Origin: Phytophthora quininea
Lineage: Eukaryota > Oomycota > Peronosporomycetes > Peronosporales > Peronosporaceae
Reading direction: 5' to 3'
DNA: 64,000 nucleotides
Assembly (NCBI GenBank): GCA_011947345.1
Contig: JAAVTG010000094.1
Span: 279,427-343,426 of the forward strand
A model generated the notes under the pieces. It saw nothing but the letters and a program-made list of their open reading frames with translations, ran no database searches and was not told the DNA's origin. The position numbers and the translations under genes were made by a program. This document shows positions 57,837 to 64,000 of the stretch, one piece after another; within the stretch, counting starts at the first letter, position 1, and each line of letters opens with the position of its first letter.

Positions 57837-58640
57837 GCTGTTCCATTGTGGTGCGGTTTATGAGTGTCTCAACGAAATTTATGTATCGGTTAGCTTATGA
57901 TGTGTTTGTTGAATACAGCAAGGACAAATATCCAACGCTCCTAGCCTATTTTGACAAGAATTGATCATCTTGTCGAGATATGCGGGCGTCACGCGCCTAA
58001 GGTTAAATACCACCAAAATGTATAGATTTACTATCGAAACAGTTTCCTATCTGTTGGTACCGATGGCAGCTTTAAAATCGTATAAGAAGACAAGTTGCGA
58101 CTCTCTAAAACACAGAGTTTGTGTAGGCGTATCTAACCAACCTGATCACGACAGTATAATTATTTGACTTAAAGTTTGCATATGTATCGCTTATATCTTC
58201 GGAGACGATCTATATTAGACAAGTACTTATATTTCCCGCTAGAAGAAGTATAAAGTATCGATGAGCTAATGCACGTATTTGCATTAGCTGCGCACAAAGA
58301 CGCAGCGGCTAGCAAACTTCTCTGTGACCGATTAATTCAAGGTCGATAAACCTTAACAAGTTTTATATAAGATATTCATATGCCTCGATCAAATAAGCAC
58401 CTAGTATAGACTTAACATTATCATCCAAGGTAGGGTTGCTGGTCGATACCAACATATAATTATGGTTAATCGTGTATCGCGACAACAAGTAGCTACCATA
58501 GACCATGTTGGTATGCCTGGCTCCCAGCGAGTGACGGCAGGGATTCTGGTCGCACTTACCGAGTAGGAACGCGCGGCGTACGACGGAGTCAAGGTGGTGC
58601 AGCTTTCCTGGCGCTCCCAAAAGCTGACGCAAAGATGGTT
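57837..58640. other. AT-rich intergenic, no gene seen
   Basis: Contains a perfect 9-bp-arm inverted repeat at 58264-58289 (agctaatgc ... gcattagct). Minus-strand frames at 58363-58899 show no motif I can assign. Confidence 0.45.
58264..58289. repeat. inverted repeat (9-bp arms)
   Basis: agctaatgc 58264-58272 and gcattagct 58281-58289 are perfect reverse complements separated by 8 nt. Confidence 0.6.
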
Positions 58641-58704
58641 TTGCTGACGGGTGCATCTTAGGTGTTGGCTGGGTCGTGTCAAGAAGCACATTCGCGGTAA
58701 GTTG

Positions 58705-58800
58705 CTGCCATGGCCTATGAAGCTGATAGAATATCGTAATTCTGTCGAACACATTGAAGAGACCAACAATGTCTGGGCAGATATGCTGTCCAGGCGGAAA
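58705..58800 (+). mobile_element. second Gypsy fragment (RNase H tail)
   Basis: Reads PWPMKLIEYRNSVEHIEETN then NVWADMLSR, matching the RNase H/integrase connection of oomycete Gypsy elements (HIxGxxNVWADLLSRW). It lies on the opposite strand to the 56.5-57.8 kb remnant, so it comes from another insertion. Confidence 0.55.
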
Positions 58801-59209
58801 AGCCCCCCAGCAAGTGTCGCGGTCAAACGAATGATATGGTGGCGGCAGTGTGAGCAGAATGACGACCCTGGCTACCAAATAATGAGAAGTGTAAGTCAAA
58901 CATCGATCAGACCATTAGGTGATGGCGGGGGATCTTACAAATACTCACAGGAGGAACACACAGTGCTCAAAACGACCATACAGCACTCACACAAAAACAT
59001 GCACAAACCCCAACGCAACGACAGCACCCCCCTCCCTTCTCCCAATTCTCCCTCCATTTCAGAATCTTTTGCCCAACGTTGAGTGTCAGCGCCACAGTGC
59101 CTCGGCGACAACGGTGGCATTGAGGCCGTACAGTAACAAGATGAAAGACGTGTACCGCAGCTTTGTGGGCGTGATCGAGTGGGAGATGCTGAGGCGTCCT
59201 GAGGCGCAG

Positions 59210-59702
59210 AGTAGACATTGGGTTGTCTCAAGCCTGTCATTTATTCGGATGCAAATTGGGCAGACGACTCGCCAGCAGCAAAGTTTTTCTAGCGGTGCCG
59301 TCCTGCAGATTAACGGGATGGCTATTGCTGTGTCCTCTCGCAGTGAAGCTGCCGTGGCACTTTCAACAATGGAAGCTGAATATGTTGCTGCGTGCTCGGC
59401 CGTGCAAGATTGCATTGCAGTCTACCAATTGCTCCAAGAGCTTGGTCTGCTTTGTGAAAGCGACTGCATCACGCTACATGTCGACAACCAGTCAGCTATC
59501 AAGTCGATGCAGAAGTTCGACCCAGCTCACTCGACACATGAACACCAAGTACCATTTTGTCAGAGACACCACCGCCAGTAAGCAGGTCAAAGTTGAGTAT
59601 TGCCCTACTCAAAAACAAGCTGTCGACATTTTGGCCAAGGCCACTGACCGATTTTTCTTTGGTCGTCTCTGCAATTTGCTTCGCCTCGCAGATCGTGCTT
59701 GA
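59210..59702 (+). mobile_element. Ty1/Copia pol C-terminal fragment (RNase H)
   Basis: Three frames give ordered Copia RNase H blocks: IYSDANWADDSPA near 59239, then SGAVLQINGMAIAVSSRSEA, VALSTMEAEYVAACSAVQD, ITLHVDNQSAIKSMQKF, then after a shift KYHFVRDTTASKQVKVEYCP and TQKQAVDILAKATDRFFFG, ending in a stop at 59702. Only the last part of pol remains and it is frame-broken. The adjoining LTR confirms orientation. Confidence 0.8.
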
Positions 59703-59708
59703 GGGGAG

Positions 59709-59996
59709 TGTTGCAAGATCAAATTCGTGCAAGCATTACACCAGTGATATGCGGCCAGCGAGAGCGACGGACGCACACAAGCAACTACTATGCTACGCAC
59801 GCTCACTTGAGTACTGTTCGAAGGACAGGCTATGAGTGTCGTCAGCTTCATGCTTCATCTCCAAGAGGCAAGAAGATAGCCTTTCATGTAGTCCAGAGCT
59901 CCTTTCCTTCTCATTCTCAATTCTATGCAACAGTAATAAAAACAGCTTGTACACACAGCTTCGCGGTCTTCTGCTCGACTTCCTGCACGTGTAACA
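59709..59996 (+). repeat. Copia 3' LTR
   Basis: It starts TGTTGC immediately after a polypurine tract gaggggag (59701-59708) that follows the pol stop codon, and ends GTAACA, nearly an inverted match to the start. Length about 288 bp. No 5' LTR is present in the window, so the element is truncated at its 5' side. The right border is inferred from the terminal repeat only. Confidence 0.6.
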
Positions 59997-60138
59997 GACA
60001 GGATGTATTGACACAGTTTAACGTTAATACCTCATGTATGTATTTTTTGTAAAATTAGTTTTCGACCAACTACGAAAAATGGTCTTGTTGAATCAATCAG
60101 TCATCGTTACTGAACATATATTTATCATATCAATTTTA

Positions 60139-61397
60139 CAAAAAGCGTGGGTCTGTTCTGCAGCAGCAGTTGGAGGACACCTTGATTTGGTGGAGTCAAT
60201 ATTGGAAGAAACACGCGAGGCAACACATTTGGATGGGATTTTCGCGGTGTTTGCAGACTTCATTACTGAAGAACACGACTACAAGGATGCGGGTTACTAT
60301 ACTGAAACTGGAGAAGAAAGACAGGACCAAGCACGAGACGAGTTCCTTACTCATGAGGCACGCTACAGTCGAGTAAACTCTGTCAAGTTCTGTATGCACA
60401 CGATCCATAACGAAAAAGCGCACTGGTTGATCGCGCTTTTCTGGTTGCTGCAGATCGAGGCCACACGGACGCCATGAAATTTCTTTTCAATCCTGGCCGT
60501 GCGGTGCGATTGTTGATCGGTAAGCTCGCTCGGGTTCTATCGTCACAGTGCCTTTTTGTATAACAATGCCATTATCACCGAAGCGTCAGCAGCGAAGGCG
60601 TTTGAACAAGCAACAAGTATGGCTGTGGTAAAGTTCCTGCATGAAACAAAGCGCATTTCTGCTGCATCTGTCATCACGGCATTTCAAAGCTCAGTCCTGT
60701 GTTCGTCTCTCAAGGGTGACAAGCGTGTTTCCGCAGCTGAGATCGCGAAGGCCTTCGTGGAAGCAGCGAACAATGGGCGCTTGAATATTGCGGAAGGCTT
60801 GTACGAGCAACTCCGTCGAAAATCTGCAAGTTGTTTGCGAATTGCGTTGTTTCTGTTTAAGAAGTCTCCATTGACACAGACTCTCCAAACCGACGAGAAT
60901 GTTGCGAGAGCTGTCGTGAATGCTTTCGAAATTGCAACGAAATGAGGGGCTAAGATGTTGTGAGAGCTTTGCGTCACGCGCAATGCGTTCCACTTCACGT
61001 AATGAAAAAGGTGTTCGAGACGACAACCACAGCTAGTAGAATGGAAGTAGCGCAATGGCTGGTCGAGGAGCGGTGCATTCCTTCAGAAATCATTCAGGAA
61101 CGCTTCGACCATGCTGCGTCGCGCGGGTATTGTGAAATAGCAAAATGTCTGTACAACGATGAGCTACTCCCAGCATCGCTGGTGGAGACTGTCTTCGAGC
61201 GTACAGCGACTAAAGGACACGCTTCCGTGGTGAAGTTTCTTTCGAACAAGCCGGGTATCACTCGACCGCTGAAGCCCAAAAGTTTAGCGGACGCGACGAA
61301 GAATGGCCGGACGGGAATCGTCAATTTCCTTGGTGTAGACGAAAAGTGGACAAAAGACGAGCTGAACGAAGCTCTGAAGGTAGCGCTAGAGGGCTAA
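60139..61397 (+). pseudogene. ankyrin-type repeat protein, broken
   Basis: Degenerate ankyrin-like units of about 30 residues occur in three successive frames: 60139-60476 (SAAAVGGHLDLVESILEET), 60556-60945 (AKAFEQATSMAVVKFLHETK, EAANNGRLNIAEGLYEQLRR, ARAVVNAFEIATK then stop), 60960-61397 (ETTTTASRMEVAQWLVEERC, DHAASRGYCEIAKCLYNDEL, ERTATKGHASVVKFLSNKP, ADATKNGRTGIVNFLGVDE). The pattern A..G...VV.FL is that of large oomycete ankyrin families. Stops and frameshifts separate the pieces, and no start region is seen. It adjoins the Copia LTR on the left, which may have truncated it. Confidence 0.65.
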
Positions 61398-61649
61398 CGT
61401 GTGCAGCGCATTCTACGTGATTGGATCGAGCATTACGACGACGTCCCAGTGCGTGACAGGATGGATGATTTCATGGCACAATTGCTCCAGTGGAACTTGC
61501 GAACCGCAAGCACTTACGTGCTGTCGATCAGTTTATCTTTCTCCGTGTACTTGAATGCGTAGTGTGATTCGAAAAACAACGGACTGGCATCCTTGTTCCA
61601 AGTGATCAATGCACTTATCTCTAGCTATAATGCATCTGACAACACACTT

Positions 61650-63801
61650 CTACGCAGAGTATGCGTTGGCTCGATGCTTAGGCACGAACTGGAACCCGTC
61701 AGGCACAGGACCCAACAGCATCTCGGAAATCTTGACCCAGTCCACAGCTTGATCGCTAGCCATGAGCGTCTCAAGGTCGTTGCGTCCATAGTACGGGGCC
61801 GGACGGTCATTAATGCGCTGCGGCAGTTTCTCTAGCAATCCCACGGGAATGTAGCGATACAGGAACGACTGCCACTCGAGAAGGTAGCGCCGCGTTCGGT
61901 TCACTCCCTTCTGGTCAGAGCCCCAGTGCTCCAGACCGAACCGCACAAAGTCCTTGAGCAGATCCAGCCGCTCCGTTGCCGAGATATCCCAGTGGCGACG
62001 CTCCTTAATTTCCGTGGGCAACCAAGGCTTGATGAGAGCTCCGCGAGCGAGCATACAGGTGTCCAGCTTGCCGTTTTGCAAGTGCTCGTCGAATTCTTCG
62101 TAAGAAAGCACGTCGCCGCCACCCACGAATGGTACACGCGGCAAAAGCTTTTCGGCGTGGGTGATTTCGTCTTCAATAGTGTCCTTCTGGGCGTCGTTGC
62201 ACTGGAACACGTAGTCCCAGTCGGCATTCTTCGTGTAACGCTGCAGCCGGGACCGACCGTGAAGCATGATCGCATCAACCGACTGCGTAGCACGCAGCTG
62301 AAAATCTGCCGTCACAACGGCAGCATTCACGTAAGCCTGTGAGGCGCGCACAGCCTGGATCTTCGGCACAAGCTTGTGGGCAGTTGGCTGCTTCTCACTC
62401 CACCCCGTGCGAAGCTTCACAGTCAGTCCTGGGGTGTTGATGATGTCGCCTGTGCGCATGCGCGTCCCCAACTCCAGTCCCGTCAGCGCGCCTGACACCA
62501 CCTCCAACAACCGAGGAGGACGGTTTATAAGCGCAGCACCGCCGCCTGCACGGCACACAATATCGATAGGGCACCCCATGTTAATGTCCACAAAGTCAAC
62601 GTCCGTTTCCCGAGCAAGAAGTTCACACGTGCGGGCCATCTGATCACTGAAAGCTCCTGCGATCTGGACGCCGAAAATGTCTTCACTCTTGTGACGCCGC
62701 AGCAATGCCCACTCCGATTGTTGGGCCTTCAACAAGTTGGTAGCCATCGCCATTTCACCACACGTAATGTCGGCGCCCGTTTGCTTCAGTAGCCGTCGGA
62801 ATGGCAGGTTACCCACCGTAGTCAGTGGAGCAACGTAGATCTTGCGCTTAAAGTCAATCGGTTTGCGCTCGGGTAGCAGCGGGCTCTCTGCTGCAGGTTC
62901 GACCTCCATCTTCTCAGCTTTAACTGTTTCGGCAGCAAGTTCAGTCTTGACATCTTCAGCAGGTTCGGCTTGGACAGCTTCAGCAGTAAACGATCCGACG
63001 TTGCCATTTGCAGATTCAGTCTTGACTTCTTCAGCAGGTTTGGCCTGAACAGCTTCAGTTGCTCCATCATCTTGCGGCTTGTTCTCCTGCTTATTTTTAC
63101 GGTTCTTGTTCTTGTTCTTGCGGTCCTTCTTCTGCATCATGGACTGGAATGGATATTTATTCTTCCTCAGCTGCTGCCGCACGTCGTTCTTCAACTCATT
63201 GGTCTCGTCCTCGTTCTGTGTCTTCTCCAGTCCTTCGCGCTTCACGTTGCGGTAGGTGCCGTCCACCTTTCAATGTGAGCGCTCGCAAAGCGACACGCCA
63301 CTCCGTAGCGGCAGTACCCAACAGCATCGAACACTGGACAGCGGTCGCCAAGGTCTTTAGGCTTCCGCTTCATGTAGTCGTCTAAATCGTGACTGAACTT
63401 GCACGAGTCTCCGAAGGCGCAGCCTTCACCCGACGCCACTGGGCGACACAGCAGGTCTGCAGGGTCCTGTTCTGCATCCGCCGGACGCTTCTTGAAGGTG
63501 CCACGCTTTTTGCCGCCGTCGCGACTGTCCTTTGGCTTCTCAGCGTCTCCGCCATTGGCAGGATCTTCAGTCTTCGGAGCAGACGCCGGCTTGGGTTTCA
63601 GGAACCTGCACAAAAGTTAATAAATGTCAATGGTCTCATTGTCAATTGAATTGATGGTAGCGAAGGCAATACGGACTCTTTCTTGACGGGAGCTTCACCC
63701 ACAGTCCACCCACTCTGTTTCTTCTCAGTTGGCGCTGCTGTAGCGGTGGTATCATTGCTCGTCGTGGGCGGTGACGCCTCCGTCTTCACAGGTTCCGACA
63801 T
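61650..63801 (-). CDS. DUS3: tRNA-dihydrouridine(47) synthase DUS3 with CCCH zinc fingers
   Basis: FMN enzyme that reduces uridine in the tRNA variable loop; about 693 aa. Exon 1 63677-63801 (MSEPVKTEASPPTTSN), a 71-bp intron, exon 2 61650-63605. Two CCCH fingers: CRPVASGEGCAFGDSCKFSH and CPVFDAVGYCRYGVACRF..H. A Lys/Glu-rich linker follows with repeated AEAVQAEPAEDVKTE-like units. The Dus barrel reads YVAPLTTVGNLPFRRLLKQT, FGVQIAGAFSDQMARTCELL, VDFVDINMGCPIDIVCRAGG (catalytic Cys), LTVKLRTGWS, IMLHGRSRLQRYTKNADWDY, PFVGGGDVLSYEEFDEHL, MLARGALIKPWLPTEI, ending RANAYSA. One base is missing at the T run 63268-63270 (HIEKVDGTYRNV expected); restoring it makes the length divisible by three. Confidence 0.93.
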
Positions 63802-64000
63802 GGCTGCTCGAGTTTTTATGATCCCGTCGTTTGACTGGCAGTCACATCGGGGTAGAAAAATTCGGACGCAGACAAAGGCTTTTCCACTGTTCAATACAAA
63901 ATATAGTATTCGTGCTCTCAAATGATATCACCATAGCGCATCTCTGTCCAATAAGTAATGACACATTTCGAGCAGCTTGCACAATGCCAACAGAGCCCAA

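Overview
The window is nuclear DNA of an oomycete, most like a Phytophthora or a close peronosporalean. The best evidence is a fused G-protein-coupled receptor / phosphatidylinositol-phosphate kinase at 28.1-31.0 kb, an architecture typical of oomycetes. Short introns (about 50-90 bp, GT-AG), very short gaps between genes, flagellar-type genes that fit a zoospore stage, and degenerate Harbinger, MULE, Ty3/Gypsy and Ty1/Copia remnants between gene blocks point the same way. No CRISPR array, rRNA, tRNA, origin or bacterial operon is visible.

Layout. 0-1.4 kb: a decayed Argonaute gene followed by a tiny secreted-peptide gene. 1.6-8.2 kb: a divergent pair, a membrane-anchored PH-C2-VASt-VASt lipid-transfer-type protein (minus) and a membrane HECT ubiquitin ligase (plus). 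8.3-15.3 kb: compact housekeeping genes: a coiled-coil membrane protein, eIF4E, the enoyl-CoA hydratase AUH, ribosomal protein eL15, a small membrane protein, a PP2C phosphatase and a methyltransferase-like protein. 15.3-24.4 kb: an AT-rich transposon graveyard. 24.5-38.4 kb: four large plus-strand genes: a TPS-TPP protein with lost catalytic residues, the GPCR-PIPK, a flagellar dynein-light-chain-domain/IQ protein, and an OSCA/TMEM63-type channel. 38.7-45.3 kb: a PA-TM-RING ligase, a PDZ-Rab fusion GTPase, an LRR protein and CCT1. 45.4-55.8 kb: condensin II subunit NCAPG2, a protein kinase, a DDT/WHIM chromatin protein and the exosome nuclease RRP6. 55.8-61.4 kb: Gypsy and Copia remnants and a broken ankyrin-type gene. 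61.6-63.8 kb: tRNA-dihydrouridine synthase DUS3.

Functional themes. Several genes deal with membranes and signalling (lipid transfer, phosphoinositide kinase receptor, mechanosensitive-type channel, Rab-like GTPase, two membrane ubiquitin ligases). Others are core RNA, protein and chromosome machinery.

About twenty single-base frame breaks interrupt otherwise well-conserved genes. Most are one missing base in a homopolymer run, and restoring it returns each coding length to a multiple of three. I therefore treat these genes as intact genes with consensus errors. The Argonaute, ankyrin and transposon reading frames have multiple stops and deletions, and I treat them as true pseudogenes.
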